Origin: Vagococcus proximus
Lineage (GTDB): Bacteria > Bacillota > Bacilli > Lactobacillales > Vagococcaceae
NCBI RefSeq assembly: GCF_029143285.1
Contig: NZ_JAPDSH010000001.1
Span: 186,001 to 250,000 of the forward strand
Length of the DNA: 64,000 nt
Direction of reading: 5' to 3'
Shown: in pieces, positions 9,653 through 18,330 of the stretch
Layout of the letters: the number at the start of each line of letters is the position of its first letter
How positions within the stretch are numbered: position 1 is the first letter of the stretch
Made by a program: the position numbers and the translations under genes
Notes under the pieces: model-generated
The model's database searches: none
Told to the model about the DNA's origin: nothing
The model's input: only the letters and a program-made list of their open reading frames with translations

Positions 9653-9736
9653 CTAGTTATGTGTAAGTTCTGCTGTCATAACTGAAAGACGATAACGAGC
9701 AATCCCTCCCACACTGCGTGACGTAATAATAAACAT
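9653..9736 (-). CDS. Possible 27-residue leader ORF before nhaC
   Basis: An ATG at 9736 preceded by TAGGAGG (7 bases before the ATG) opens a 27-codon frame that ends in TAG at 9653. Its stop lies in TAGGAGG, the ribosome binding site of nhaC, so translation of the two could be coupled. The peptide has no membrane segment and no obvious run of one amino acid, though it contains ARYR. It sits after the T-box terminator, so it would be made only when the riboswitch is on. I have no family match; it may be a leader peptide or only a chance ORF with a good start site. Confidence 0.4.
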   Translation of the reverse strand: MFIITSRSVGGIARYRLSVMTAELTHN

Positions 9737-9761
9737 AATAATGCCTCCTAATAGTTTTTGA

Positions 9762-9975
9762 AATAAAAAAGTCCCAGCTAGCTCTAAAGCTAACTGGGAC
9801 GACATAGTCGTGGTACCACCCAAAATTCCAAGTCGAATATGACTTGCTCTTATAAGCGTTAACGAGCTTAACCGACTCTTTTTGTAAAAGGTGTAATTCA
9901 CTTATTCATCCTGATTGACTTGCACCGACCGTCAACTCTCTGTACGCTAAAATGAAAAGCTACTAAATCTTTGAA
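9762..9975 (-). promoter_or_regulatory. T-box riboswitch of nhaC (Tyr specifier)
   Basis: On the minus strand the T-box sequence GGGTGGTACCACG lies at 9821-9809. An intrinsic terminator follows (9801-9762): GTCCCAGTTAGCT pairs with AGCTAGCTGGGAC and a T-rich tract follows. In stem I the strand GTGAATTACACC places TAC (tyrosine) at 9895-9893 with A after it, in the same GAA-N-NNN-A frame as the well-studied glycine T-box. A leucine TTA reading one base earlier cannot be ruled out from sequence alone. Uncharged tRNA would switch nhaC on. Confidence 0.85.
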
Positions 9976-9991
9976 GAGTAATTTGTTTGAT

Positions 9992-10022
9992 ATACTATCT
10001 CATTAAATCAAAGAATAGTCAA
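9992..10022 (-). promoter_or_regulatory. Promoter of the nhaC T-box transcript
   Basis: On the minus strand TTGACT (10022-10017) and TAGTAT (9997-9992) are spaced by 19 bases, upstream of the leader. Confidence 0.55.
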
Positions 10023-10061
10023 CATTAAACTCTGCAAGTGATTAGTAATTTATTTTCATCA

Positions 10062-10090
10062 TTGGCATTTTATAATTTTAAAGTTATAAT
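10062..10090 (+). promoter_or_regulatory. Promoter of the LacI-type regulator gene
   Basis: TTGGCA at 10062-10067 and TATAAT at 10085-10090 have a 17-base spacer, 38 bases before the start codon. No TGTTA-type operator is present here. Confidence 0.75.
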
Positions 10091-10128
10091 CATAATGAGA
10101 TTGAGTAAGTGTTTGAAAGGGGCAGTTT

Positions 10129-11079
10129 ATGGTTACCTTAGCAGATGTAGCACGTAAAGCGAACGTGTCCAAAATGACCGTGTCACGTGTGATTAATCAT
10201 CCTGAAAAAGTAACGGATGAATTAAAAGAATTAGTTTTTAATGCAATGAAAGAGTTAAATTATACACCAAATGTTGCCGCAAAGGCCTTGGCGAACAATA
10301 GAACACAAGTCATCAAGATGGTTATTTTAGAAGAGATGGATACAACAGAACCATATTATATGAACCTTTTAATGGGAATTTCAAAAGAGCTAGATAAAAA
10401 TCAATATTCTTTACAATTAGTAACTGAAAATAGTTTCGATATCGGTCAATCAGATGGCTACATTATCACAGGTATGCGTGATAAAGATTATGAATGGATT
10501 GGTCAGATGGATAAACCAGTTGTCTTATTTGGAGAAAATCGTTATGGTCATGATTTTGTAGATACTGATAATATGCAGGGGACAACATTATCAACGGAAC
10601 ATGCGATTGAAAAAGGATACGAGCGGTTAGTATTTATTGGGATAGATGTCAAAGAAACCTTTGAATTTTCGAGGGAAGCTGGCTATATTAATACCATGCA
10701 AAAAGCACAACGTATTCCAGAAATTTATCGCTTTGATAATCGTTCTAGATACAGTACGGCATTTATTGAAGAAAACTTTTCGACGTTTGAAAAAAACACG
10801 TGTTTTATATGTAGCTCTGATCGTCTGGCTCTAGGAATCGAACGAGGCTTACTTAATAAAGGAGCGAAGATTCCTGAAGATTATGCTGTCATTGGTTATG
10901 ACGGTGTGTTTTTAGATCAGATTGCTTACCCACAATTAACAACAATCAAGCAACCTGTTATTGAGATGGGAAAATCATGTGCGAAGATGTTATTAAATAA
11001 ATTGGAACAAAAAGGAGCACCTCAAGGACATCTTTTCTTTGAACCTAAGTTAATAGTTAGAGAGAGTAGCTCTCGTTAG
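10129..11079 (+). CDS. malR: LacI-family maltose regulator (MalR-like)
   Basis: The 316-residue protein begins with the LacI helix-turn-helix TLADVARKANVSKMTVSRVINHP, includes a hinge helix NVAAKALANNRT (about residues 45-56), and continues as a periplasmic-binding-protein-like effector domain ending in a PQLTTIKQP segment typical of the family. It sits directly upstream of the maltose genes in the same orientation, separated by a terminator. Four TGTTA-type palindromes lie upstream of the two maltose transcripts and none in its own promoter, so it probably represses those two and is not autoregulated through the same site. The MalR assignment is from context; the DNA target is inferred. Confidence 0.8.
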   Translation: MVTLADVARKANVSKMTVSRVINHPEKVTDELKELVFNAMKELNYTPNVAAKALANNRTQVIKMVILEEMDTTEPYYMNLLMGISKELDKNQYSLQLVTENSFDIGQSDGYIITGMRDKDYEWIGQMDKPVVLFGENRYGHDFVDTDNMQGTTLSTEHAIEKGYERLVFIGIDVKETFEFSREAGYINTMQKAQRIPEIYRFDNRSRYSTAFIEENFSTFEKNTCFICSSDRLALGIERGLLNKGAKIPEDYAVIGYDGVFLDQIAYPQLTTIKQPVIEMGKSCAKMLLNKLEQKGAPQGHLFFEPKLIVRESSSR

Positions 11080-11080
11080 T

Positions 11081-11117
11081 AAAAAGCAAGCGATAAATTT
11101 ATCGTTTGCTTTTTTTG
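11081..11117 (+). terminator. Terminator of malR
   Basis: AAAAAGCAAGCGATAAA and TTTATCGTTTGCTTTTTTT form a long stem. The end of its T tract abuts the first operator-like palindrome (11116-11129). Confidence 0.85.
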
Positions 11118-11170
11118 TTATCGGTATCACGACTTTCTTTATTGTTGTTACATGTAACATTAGGTATTCT
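11116..11170 (+). promoter_or_regulatory. malL promoter with two operator palindromes
   Basis: A -35 TTGTTG (11142-11147) and a -10 TATTCT (11165-11170) are spaced by 17 bases. The perfect 14-bp palindrome TGTTACATGTAACA (11146-11159) fills the spacer, where a bound repressor would exclude polymerase. A second, imperfect copy TGTTATCGGTATCA lies at 11116-11129, 30 bases upstream centre to centre. Related sequences occur before malE. Confidence 0.65.
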
Positions 11171-11207
11171 AAGAATGTGAGTTACAAGAAAAAGAGGAGG
11201 TTAAGAG

Positions 11208-12884
11208 ATGACTTCTAATTGGTGGCAAGAAGCAATCGTCTATCAAATTTATCCAAAGAGTTTTAAAGACAGCAATCATGATGGGATAGGCGATATTAAA
11301 GGAATTATTGACGAATTAGATTATATTAAAAGCCTAGGTGTAAACACATTATGGCTAAACCCCATTTTTATTTCACCACAAATTGATAACGGTTACGATA
11401 TTTCTAATTATTATGCAATAGATCCTATTTTTGGGACGGAAGAAGAATTAGAATTATTCATAGAAGAAGCACATAAACGAGACTTGAAAGTGGTATTTGA
11501 CTTTGTTTTAAACCATACTTCAAAACAACATCCATGGTTTCAGGAAGCTTTAAAAGGACCGGACAATATTTATAGAGACTACTATATTTGGGAGAAACCT
11601 AAAGAAGAGGGTGGCTTACCGAATAACTGGGCTTCTTTTTTTGGTGGATCGGTATGGGAAATGGATGAGAAAAGTGGCGAGTATTATTTCCACTTATTTG
11701 ATAAAGAAATGCCTGATCTAAATTGGGAAAATGTAGAAGTGAGACATGCTATGTTACATGTTGCTAAATATTGGTTAAGCAAAGGAATAGATGGCTACCG
11801 ACTTGATGCTTTTATTCATATGGCTAAGGCAGATTTATCGTTGAATGTACAAGGGATACCAGAGGGAGAACTTGCAATTGCGGAAGACTATTATGCAAAC
11901 TTACCAAAAGTTCAAGACTATTTAGCCGAATTTATCGGAGAGCTTAGAACTATAAAACCTGATTTATTTATATTAGGAGAGGCAGCTTCTGCAACGTCAG
12001 AACTAGCAAGAGACTATACAGATTCGGATCGAAATCAGTGTGATACGGTTGTAAGTTTCCGTTACTTCCCAGAGCGAGTGGTTGAAAAGAATGATAAAGT
12101 ACCAGAGAGTCTACTAACTAAAGAGTTAGATGTGAGCACCTTCAAAGCAACTATGAATGAGTGGCAAGAGGCGTTAGCGGGAGAAAGATACCCAACACTA
12201 TATTGGAATAACCACGATATGCCGAGACTTGTTTCGAGATTTGGTGATGATAGACGTTACCGAGATGAGAGTGCCAAGATGTTAGCGACGGTGATGTACT
12301 TGATGAGAGGATTGCCAGTGTTGTTATACGGTGAAGAAATAGGCATGAAGAATTTGGTAAGTCATGATGTCTCGGATTTCCAAGCACCAGAGGCAGTTAG
12401 TTATTATAAGGATATGCTGGCTAATGGGATTAGTTCTGAAGAGGCATTGGCACGTTTATCTAGTGTAAACAAAGAGGCTAGCCGAGGTGCTATGCAGTGG
12501 TCTGAAGAGAGTTATGCAGGTTTTTCATCGGTTAAACCGTGGAGCGGTGTTAATGAAGAACAACTGTACAATGTGCGAGAGCAGTCTCAGGACAAAGAAA
12601 GTATTCTAAGTTATTACCAAGCCTTATTAGGTTTAAAAAAAGAACGACTATTCTCACAAGGTGGGTTTGAATTACTGCCGACATCAGATGAACTCATCGC
12701 TTACCGTCGTTGGACTGAGGAAAACGAAGCACTTGTTATTGCGAACATGACGAATAGAAGTGGCCCGATAGAAGTAGCAATTTCACTTAATGATTATGAA
12801 ATAGTACTGTCAAATCTTACTAATACTAGTGAGAATCTTAAAGAATTACCGCCATATGGTGTGATTGTATTGATAAAAAAATAA
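11208..12884 (+). CDS. malL: GH13 alpha-glucosidase / oligo-1,6-glucosidase
   Basis: This 558-residue enzyme has no signal peptide, so it acts on imported oligosaccharides in the cytoplasm. GH13 motifs are clear: DFVLNHTS (region I), DGYRLDAFI with nucleophile Asp200, LGEA with acid/base Glu258, and NNHD with Asp337. The QIYPKSFKDSNHDGIGDIKGI start is typical of the oligo-1,6-glucosidase/alpha-glucosidase subgroup, not of trehalose-6-phosphate hydrolase by context. It starts the first maltose transcript, which has an operator in its promoter, and is followed after 22 bases by a neopullulanase-type gene. Exact preference for alpha-1,4 or alpha-1,6 bonds cannot be read from the sequence. Confidence 0.88.
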   Translation: MTSNWWQEAIVYQIYPKSFKDSNHDGIGDIKGIIDELDYIKSLGVNTLWLNPIFISPQIDNGYDISNYYAIDPIFGTEEELELFIEEAHKRDLKVVFDFVLNHTSKQHPWFQEALKGPDNIYRDYYIWEKPKEEGGLPNNWASFFGGSVWEMDEKSGEYYFHLFDKEMPDLNWENVEVRHAMLHVAKYWLSKGIDGYRLDAFIHMAKADLSLNVQGIPEGELAIAEDYYANLPKVQDYLAEFIGELRTIKPDLFILGEAASATSELARDYTDSDRNQCDTVVSFRYFPERVVEKNDKVPESLLTKELDVSTFKATMNEWQEALAGERYPTLYWNNHDMPRLVSRFGDDRRYRDESAKMLATVMYLMRGLPVLLYGEEIGMKNLVSHDVSDFQAPEAVSYYKDMLANGISSEEALARLSSVNKEASRGAMQWSEESYAGFSSVKPWSGVNEEQLYNVREQSQDKESILSYYQALLGLKKERLFSQGGFELLPTSDELIAYRRWTEENEALVIANMTNRSGPIEVAISLNDYEIVLSNLTNTSENLKELPPYGVIVLIKK

Positions 12885-12906
12885 AAATGTAAAAGAGGGA
12901 TAGATT

Positions 12907-14673
12907 ATGGAAAGAGCAGCTTTATTACACAGACCAGATAGTGAGTACGCTTATTTATATGAGAAAGATGAGTTTCATATTCGTTTAAGAACAAAACGAG
13001 ACGATGTTAAAGCCGTACATGTGATTAAAGGAGATCCTTATTTAATCGATCAAGATAAATGGTATCAAGAGTCAGAACCGATGATAGTATTAACACAAAC
13101 CGAAGATTTTGATTATTGGTTCATTAAAACATCGGCGAAGTACCGCCGTTTACAGTATGCTTTTCATGTTATTGGGACAGATGGTGAGGAAGTCTTTTAC
13201 GGTGATCGTGGGATTTTCCCTTGCACAGAGGAAACAAAAGCCGGGGCAGCTAACTATTTCAGAATGCCTTATTTCCAAGAAGTAGATAGATTTAAGTCAC
13301 CACAATGGGTCAAAGATACGATTTGGTATCAAATCTTTCCAGAACGATTTGCCAATGGCAATACATCAAATGATCCTGAAGGGACATTACCTTGGGGAAG
13401 TAAAGCACCTGATAGAGAAGATTTCTTTGGTGGCGATCTGCAAGGTGTGATTGATAATTTAGATTACTTAGTTGATTTAGGGATTAACGGCATTTATTTC
13501 TGCCCAATTTTTAAAGCACATTCGAATCATAAATATGACACGATTGATTATTATGAGATTGACCCAGACTTTGGGGATAAAAAGACGTTTAAAACATTAG
13601 TAGAAGAAGCTCACAAACGTGGCATAAAAATAATGCTAGATGCGGTCTTTAATCATATGGGTTACCATTCACCACAATGGCAAGATGTGATTAAAAATGA
13701 AGAAAAATCAGAGTATGCCGATTGGTTCCATATCCACAGTTACCCAGTTGAATTTGGAACAAATGGAAATGAAGAAGGCGCGACAACAGTATCGTATGAC
13801 ACGTTTGCTTTCACACCAAGAATGCCAAAATTAAATACAGCTAATCCTGACGTTCAAAAGTATTTACTTGATATAGCAACGTATTGGATTAAAGAATTTG
13901 ATATTGATGCGTGGCGTTTAGATGTGGCAAATGAAGTGGACCATAATTTCTGGAAACTATTCTATAAAGAGACTGTTGTACTAAAAGATGATTTTTACAT
14001 ACTAGGTGAAATTTGGCACTCGTCTCAAAGTTGGTTACAAGGCGATGAATTCCATGCTGTGATGAACTATGCATTTACTGAAACAATCGAGAATTTCTTT
14101 GTTTACGAAGGAATTTTAGCAGATAAGATGATTAGCGGTTTGAATGAGCAATTAATGTTATACCGCCAGCAAACGAATGAAGTGATGTTTAATATGTTAG
14201 ATTCACATGATACGGCACGTTTGTTAACCATTGCTAAAGAAGATAAAGAAGTGGCTAAGATGACATTAGCTTTTACTTTCTTACAACATGGACAACCATG
14301 TGTGTATTATGGTACAGAGGTCGGTATGACAGGTGAGAATGATCCAGATTGTCGTAAGTGTATGGTATGGGACAAAGAGGAACAAGATTTGGTTTTCTAT
14401 GAGTTTATGAAAGAACTAATTGCACTTAGAAAAGAGAATCAAGAAACTTTAACTAAAGGCTCACTAGAATTTATCTTATCGGATAATGACAGACAAGTTG
14501 TTGGATTTGAAAGACGTACAGTTGACCAAGTTATTACAGCTTACTTCAATCGAGGGAACGAGGACTATGTTATCAATCCAGTAGATTCTCAAACGATTGC
14601 TATGAGTCAAAATTATAATAAGGCTGAAAAGGCAGTAGGCTCTAAAGGATTTGTTATTTTTAAAACAAAATAA
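12907..14673 (+). CDS. Neopullulanase / cyclomaltodextrinase / maltogenic amylase (GH13_20)
   Basis: The 588-residue protein has an N-terminal beta domain (about 1-125, CBM34-like) before the catalytic barrel, which begins at DTIWYQIFPERFANG. This layout marks the GH13_20 group, which hydrolyses cyclodextrins, pullulan and maltodextrins as a dimer. Catalytic motifs are DAVFNHMG, DAWRLDVANEVD with nucleophile Asp339, ILGEIWH with acid/base Glu368, and DSHDTAR with Asp435. There is no signal peptide, so it is cytoplasmic and would shorten imported maltodextrins for MalL and maltose phosphorylase. It follows malL with a 22-base gap. The three enzyme names are biochemically overlapping and cannot be separated here. 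Confidence 0.88.
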   Translation: MERAALLHRPDSEYAYLYEKDEFHIRLRTKRDDVKAVHVIKGDPYLIDQDKWYQESEPMIVLTQTEDFDYWFIKTSAKYRRLQYAFHVIGTDGEEVFYGDRGIFPCTEETKAGAANYFRMPYFQEVDRFKSPQWVKDTIWYQIFPERFANGNTSNDPEGTLPWGSKAPDREDFFGGDLQGVIDNLDYLVDLGINGIYFCPIFKAHSNHKYDTIDYYEIDPDFGDKKTFKTLVEEAHKRGIKIMLDAVFNHMGYHSPQWQDVIKNEEKSEYADWFHIHSYPVEFGTNGNEEGATTVSYDTFAFTPRMPKLNTANPDVQKYLLDIATYWIKEFDIDAWRLDVANEVDHNFWKLFYKETVVLKDDFYILGEIWHSSQSWLQGDEFHAVMNYAFTETIENFFVYEGILADKMISGLNEQLMLYRQQTNEVMFNMLDSHDTARLLTIAKEDKEVAKMTLAFTFLQHGQPCVYYGTEVGMTGENDPDCRKCMVWDKEEQDLVFYEFMKELIALRKENQETLTKGSLEFILSDNDRQVVGFERRTVDQVITAYFNRGNEDYVINPVDSQTIAMSQNYNKAEKAVGSKGFVIFKTK

Positions 14674-14687
14674 TAAGTAGAATAAGA

Positions 14688-14771
14688 TGTTATCGGTAAC
14701 ACTTGTAAAGCGCTTGCAATGATACGGGTAACACTTAATAATAAGAGTGTAAGTTAAAGTAAACGTTTAAC
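14688..14771 (+). promoter_or_regulatory. malE upstream region with operator and cre-like sites
   Basis: The palindrome TGTTATCGGTAACA (14688-14701) and its relative TGATACGGGTAACA (14720-14733) repeat 32 bases apart and share GGTAACACTT. Between them TTGTAAAGCGCTTGCAA (14703-14719) is cre-like but has two mismatches to the CcpA consensus on either strand. A further CG-centred palindrome TAAACGTTTA lies at 14760-14769. The -10 is probably in TTAATAATAAG (14735-14745); the -35 is unclear and may be TTGCAA. Confidence 0.55.
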
Positions 14772-14797
14772 CAAAACTATTAGGGGGTAAGGAAACA

Positions 14798-16057
14798 ATG
14801 AAAAAATCTTGGAAAAAAGCTGGTTTAGGTCTTTTAGTAGCAGGTGCAGCATTAGGTGTTGTAGGATGTGGCAATTCGAAAGATAAGGCAAAAACAGAAG
14901 TAGATGACAAGGTATTGGAAGTTACTGTCGATAAAGGTTATATCAAATATTTAAATGAAATTAAAGGCTCATTTGAAAAAGATAATGGTGTAAAAGTTAA
15001 ATTAAATGAACGTGATATGTTTGAACAATTAGATGCCCTTGCATTAGATGGTCCTGCTGGAAAAGCACCCGATGTGATGATGTCAGCTTATGATAGATTA
15101 GGACCACTTGGACAACAAGGTCATATTGCTGAAGTAAAACTTGGCAATGAAGCTGATTATAATGAAACAGATAAAAAGCAAGTGACAGTCGATGGCAAAT
15201 TCTTCGGTGAACCTGCGATTATCGAAACATTGATTATGTACTATAACAAAGATTTAGTAAAAGATGTTCCAGTGACATTTGATGATTTAGAAAAACTGTC
15301 AAAAGATCCTAAATTTAATTTTGAAGCAGAAAAAGGAAAAAATGTTGGGTTCTTAGCAAAATGGACTGATTTCTACTCAGCATACGGTTTATTAGCAGGT
15401 TACGGTGGTTATGTCTTTGGTGACAATGGGACAGATCCAAGTGATGTTGGATTAAACAGTAAAGGTGCTGTAGAAGGTATCGAGTATGCTAATGAGTGGT
15501 TCCAAAATATTTGGCCTAAAGGCATGCAAGATGTGAAAAGTGCTGGCGACTTTATCGATGATCAATTTATCAATGGTAAAGCAGGGGCAATCATCAATGG
15601 ACCATGGGCAGCAAATGGTTATAAAGAAGCCGATGTTAATTACGGTGTAGCGAAAATTCCAACACTTAAAAACGGAAAAGAATATCAAGCGTTTGGTGGC
15701 GGTAAAGCGTGGGTAATGAGTAACTATTCAAAACGTAAAGAAATAGGGCAAAAATTCATTGATTTTGTGACAAATTCAGAAAATCAAGAAAAACTATTTG
15801 AAATAACAAATGAAGTTCCAGCAAATAATAAAGCTCGCGAAAAAGCGGCATCAAGTGATGATGCGATAACAAAAGCGGTTGTTGATCAATACGAAAATGC
15901 TGATCCGATGCCAAATATTCCAGAGATGGGTGAAGTTTGGGCAGGTGGCGAGAACTTAATGTTTGATGCGGCTTCTGGTAAACAAACAGCTCAAGAAGCA
16001 GCCGATGCAGCAGTTAAAGTAATCGATGATGCGATTGCACAAAAATATACTAAATAA
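14798..16057 (+). CDS. malE: Maltose/maltodextrin-binding lipoprotein
   Basis: This is the extracellular solute-binding component of the maltodextrin ABC importer (MdxE/MalE family). The 419-residue product has a signal peptide ending in a lipobox VVGC with Cys24 as the lipid-modified residue. The mature protein shows family 1 binding-protein features: APDVMMSAYDRLGPLGQQG, ETLIMYYNKDLV, and AGAIINGPWAANGY. MalF and MalG follow. A strong hairpin between malE and malF suggests that malE mRNA is made or kept in excess, as is common for binding proteins. It has its own promoter region with operator-like sites. The start has a GGGGG-type ribosome binding site. Confidence 0.95.
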   Translation: MKKSWKKAGLGLLVAGAALGVVGCGNSKDKAKTEVDDKVLEVTVDKGYIKYLNEIKGSFEKDNGVKVKLNERDMFEQLDALALDGPAGKAPDVMMSAYDRLGPLGQQGHIAEVKLGNEADYNETDKKQVTVDGKFFGEPAIIETLIMYYNKDLVKDVPVTFDDLEKLSKDPKFNFEAEKGKNVGFLAKWTDFYSAYGLLAGYGGYVFGDNGTDPSDVGLNSKGAVEGIEYANEWFQNIWPKGMQDVKSAGDFIDDQFINGKAGAIINGPWAANGYKEADVNYGVAKIPTLKNGKEYQAFGGGKAWVMSNYSKRKEIGQKFIDFVTNSENQEKLFEITNEVPANNKAREKAASSDDAITKAVVDQYENADPMPNIPEMGEVWAGGENLMFDAASGKQTAQEAADAAVKVIDDAIAQKYTK

Positions 16058-16104
16058 AACGACCAGTTCCTATTATAGAAATAAGGTATGATCTAGTTTA
16101 GTGT

Positions 16105-16139
16105 TTCGGCAGAGGAGCTTCTTCCTCTGCCGAATTCTT
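16105..16139 (+). terminator. Hairpin between malE and malF (leaky terminator or stabiliser)
   Basis: TTCGGCAGAGGA and TCCTCTGCCGAA form a perfect 12-bp stem with a 6-base loop, followed by TTCTTTT. The T tract is interrupted, so partial termination or 3' end protection of malE mRNA is likely, with read-through into malFG. Confidence 0.75.
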
Positions 16140-16160
16140 TTAAAGAAGAGGAGAAAGACG

Positions 16161-17465
16161 ATGGATAGAACAGTAACCAATCCAAAAGATGTGAAAAAAG
16201 CAACACTCTATTCCTTAATACCGGGTGGAGGACAGCTTTATAATGAACAAAAATTTAAAGCAATTGTATTCTTTGGTATTTTTCTATTATTTGTCATTGA
16301 AATGATTAGTTTCGGTGGGGCAGCTTTTCAAGGATTTGTAACATTAGGAAGTACCCCAATTGAAGATCATTCACTATTTTTAATGATAGAAGGAACCCTT
16401 CAAATTATAATTACTGCGATATTTTTAATCTTCTACGTGTTGAATATTCGAGATGCTAAAGCTGTTGCGAAACAGTGGAATGCAGGAATGACAGTTAACA
16501 CGACAGCTAAGGGCGTTACAGATAATGTGTTAGAGAATGGATTTGCTTATCTTTTAACATTACCAGCTTACTTAGTTATGACGTTTACAATTATCTTTCC
16601 GGTTTTAGTAACATTATTTATGGCTTTTACGAATTATGATTTTTATCATATTCCTCCAGCGAGTCTAATTGACTGGGTAGGATTTAAAAATTTCTTTAGT
16701 ATCTTTTTCTTAAGCTCTTACCGAGATACCTTTGGGGCCGTTTTTTCATGGACAGTTATTTGGACATTGTGTGCGTCAACGTTACAAATTGTTCTAGGTG
16801 TCTTCACAGCAGTAATTGCTAACCAAGAATTTATTAAAGGAAAACGAATTTTCGGGATTATCTTCTTATTACCATGGGCAGTTCCAGCCTTTATTACAAT
16901 TATGAGTTTCTCAAATATTTTTAATGACAGTATTGGTGCGATTAACTCTCAAGTTATTCCAATGTTAAACCATTTACCGTTTGTTGATATTGGTGCAATT
17001 GCCTGGAAAACAGATCCATTTTGGACAAAAGTAGCAATTATCATGATTCAAGGCTGGTTAGGTTTCCCTTATATTTATGTCATGACAACAGGTATTTTAC
17101 AATCTATCCCAGGTGAATTATACGAAGCTGCGAAGATTGATGGCGCAAATGCAATGGCACGTTTTAATAAGATAACCTTGCCGATGATTTTATACGTTGC
17201 AGCACCAATCTTTGTTACACAATATACAGGTAACTTTAATAACTTCTCTATGATTTATCTCTTTAATAATGGTGGGCCTGGTAGTGTTGGTGGTGGTGCA
17301 GGATCTTCAGATATCTTGATTTCTTGGATTTATAAATTAACAACAGGAAATTCACCACAATATTCAGTTGCAGCAGCAGTCACATTATTGATTTCTGCAA
17401 TTGTTATTTCAATTTCATTAATTGTCTTTAAGAAAACCAAAGCATTTGATATGGAGGGAATGTAA
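16161..17465 (+). CDS. malF: Maltodextrin ABC transporter permease MalF
   Basis: The 434-residue protein has eight or so hydrophobic segments and the inner-membrane EAA loop [21 protein letters not shown] near residue 335, which contacts the ATPase. Gram-positive MalF/MdxF proteins carry an extra N-terminal pair of membrane segments (here about 16-110, starting with [13 protein letters not shown]). The ATG at 16161 is chosen because GAAGAGGAGAAAG precedes it; an in-frame GTG at 16101 lies inside the malE-malF hairpin. malG begins one base after the stop. Confidence 0.95.
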   Translation: MDRTVTNPKDVKKATLYSLIPGGGQLYNEQKFKAIVFFGIFLLFVIEMISFGGAAFQGFVTLGSTPIEDHSLFLMIEGTLQIIITAIFLIFYVLNIRDAKAVAKQWNAGMTVNTTAKGVTDNVLENGFAYLLTLPAYLVMTFTIIFPVLVTLFMAFTNYDFYHIPPASLIDWVGFKNFFSIFFLSSYRDTFGAVFSWTVIWTLCASTLQIVLGVFTAVIANQEFIKGKRIFGIIFLLPWAVPAFITIMSFSNIFNDSIGAINSQVIPMLNHLPFVDIGAIAWKTDPFWTKVAIIMIQGWLGFPYIYVMTTGILQSIPGELYEAAKIDGANAMARFNKITLPMILYVAAPIFVTQYTGNFNNFSMIYLFNNGGPGSVGGGAGSSDILISWIYKLTTGNSPQYSVAAAVTLLISAIVISISLIVFKKTKAFDMEGM

Positions 17466-17466
17466 G

Positions 17467-18315
17467 ATGAAAAAAACTCATTCATATAAACGAACCGTTG
17501 CACTGAGTAAATTCTTTACGTACCTATTCATGGTCGTGTTATCAATTATTATTATTTACCCATTATTAATAACAGTAAGTTCAGCTTTTAAGGCAGGAAA
17601 TGTGAGTGCCTTTAGTCTAGATTTTAATAGTAAATGGACATTGAGTAATTTCCAACGCTTATTTTCAGAAACGTTATATGGAAGTTGGTATAAAAATACG
17701 TTAATCATCGCAGTTCTAACAATGGTTTGCCAAGTAATAATCGTAACGTTATCTGGTTATACTTATAGTCGTTACCGCTTTGTTGGGCGTAAAAGTAGTT
17801 TGAAACTGTTTTTAATTATTCAAATGGTTCCAACAATGGCAGCTTTAACAGCCTTTTACGTTATGGCATTTTTATTAGACGCGTTAGATCAATATTGGTT
17901 CCTAACTTTAATTTATATTGGGGGCGGGATACCAATGAATACGTGGTTAATGAAAGGTTATTTTGACACAGTTCCTTATGATTTAGATGAATCAGCAAAA
18001 CTAGACGGGGCAGGCCATTTCAGAATATTCTGGCAAATTATTTTACCGTTAGTGAAACCTATGATTGCCGTTCAAGCATTATGGGCATTTATGGGGCCAT
18101 TCGGTGATTTCATGTTGGCACGTTTCTTACTTCGTTCACAAGAAAAAATCACTGTAGCTGTAGGTCTACAATCATTTATTAGCAATTCTAAAGATCAAAA
18201 AGTTGCCTTATTTGCAGCAGGAGCAATCCTGATTGCAGTTCCGATCGTAACCTTATTCTTCTTCTTACAAAAACATTTTGTATCAGGATTATTGGCAGGC
18301 GGAACGAAAGGCTAA
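17467..18315 (+). CDS. malG: Maltodextrin ABC transporter permease MalG
   Basis: The 282-residue protein has six membrane segments and the EAA loop [21 protein letters not shown], which binds the ATPase. It pairs with MalF to form the channel. The ATG at 17467 is preceded by GGAGGG in the last codons of malF, so the pair is translationally coupled; the longer in-frame start at 17422 would overlap malF. No gene for the ATP-hydrolysing subunit follows. Such systems commonly share an MsmX/MsmK ATPase encoded elsewhere, which is likely here. Confidence 0.95.
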   Translation: MKKTHSYKRTVALSKFFTYLFMVVLSIIIIYPLLITVSSAFKAGNVSAFSLDFNSKWTLSNFQRLFSETLYGSWYKNTLIIAVLTMVCQVIIVTLSGYTYSRYRFVGRKSSLKLFLIIQMVPTMAALTAFYVMAFLLDALDQYWFLTLIYIGGGIPMNTWLMKGYFDTVPYDLDESAKLDGAGHFRIFWQIILPLVKPMIAVQALWAFMGPFGDFMLARFLLRSQEKITVAVGLQSFISNSKDQKVALFAAGAILIAVPIVTLFFFLQKHFVSGLLAGGTKG

Positions 18316-18330
18316 AAAAGGATGAAAACA

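Noticed and set aside
8366-9685. Several plus-strand ORFs opposite nhaC
   Set aside because: They are antisense shadows of a membrane protein gene, without ribosome binding sites or recognisable domains.
14703-14719. Consensus CcpA cre site before malE
   Set aside because: TTGTAAAGCGCTTGCAA has two mismatches to the cre consensus in either orientation, so it is called cre-like only.
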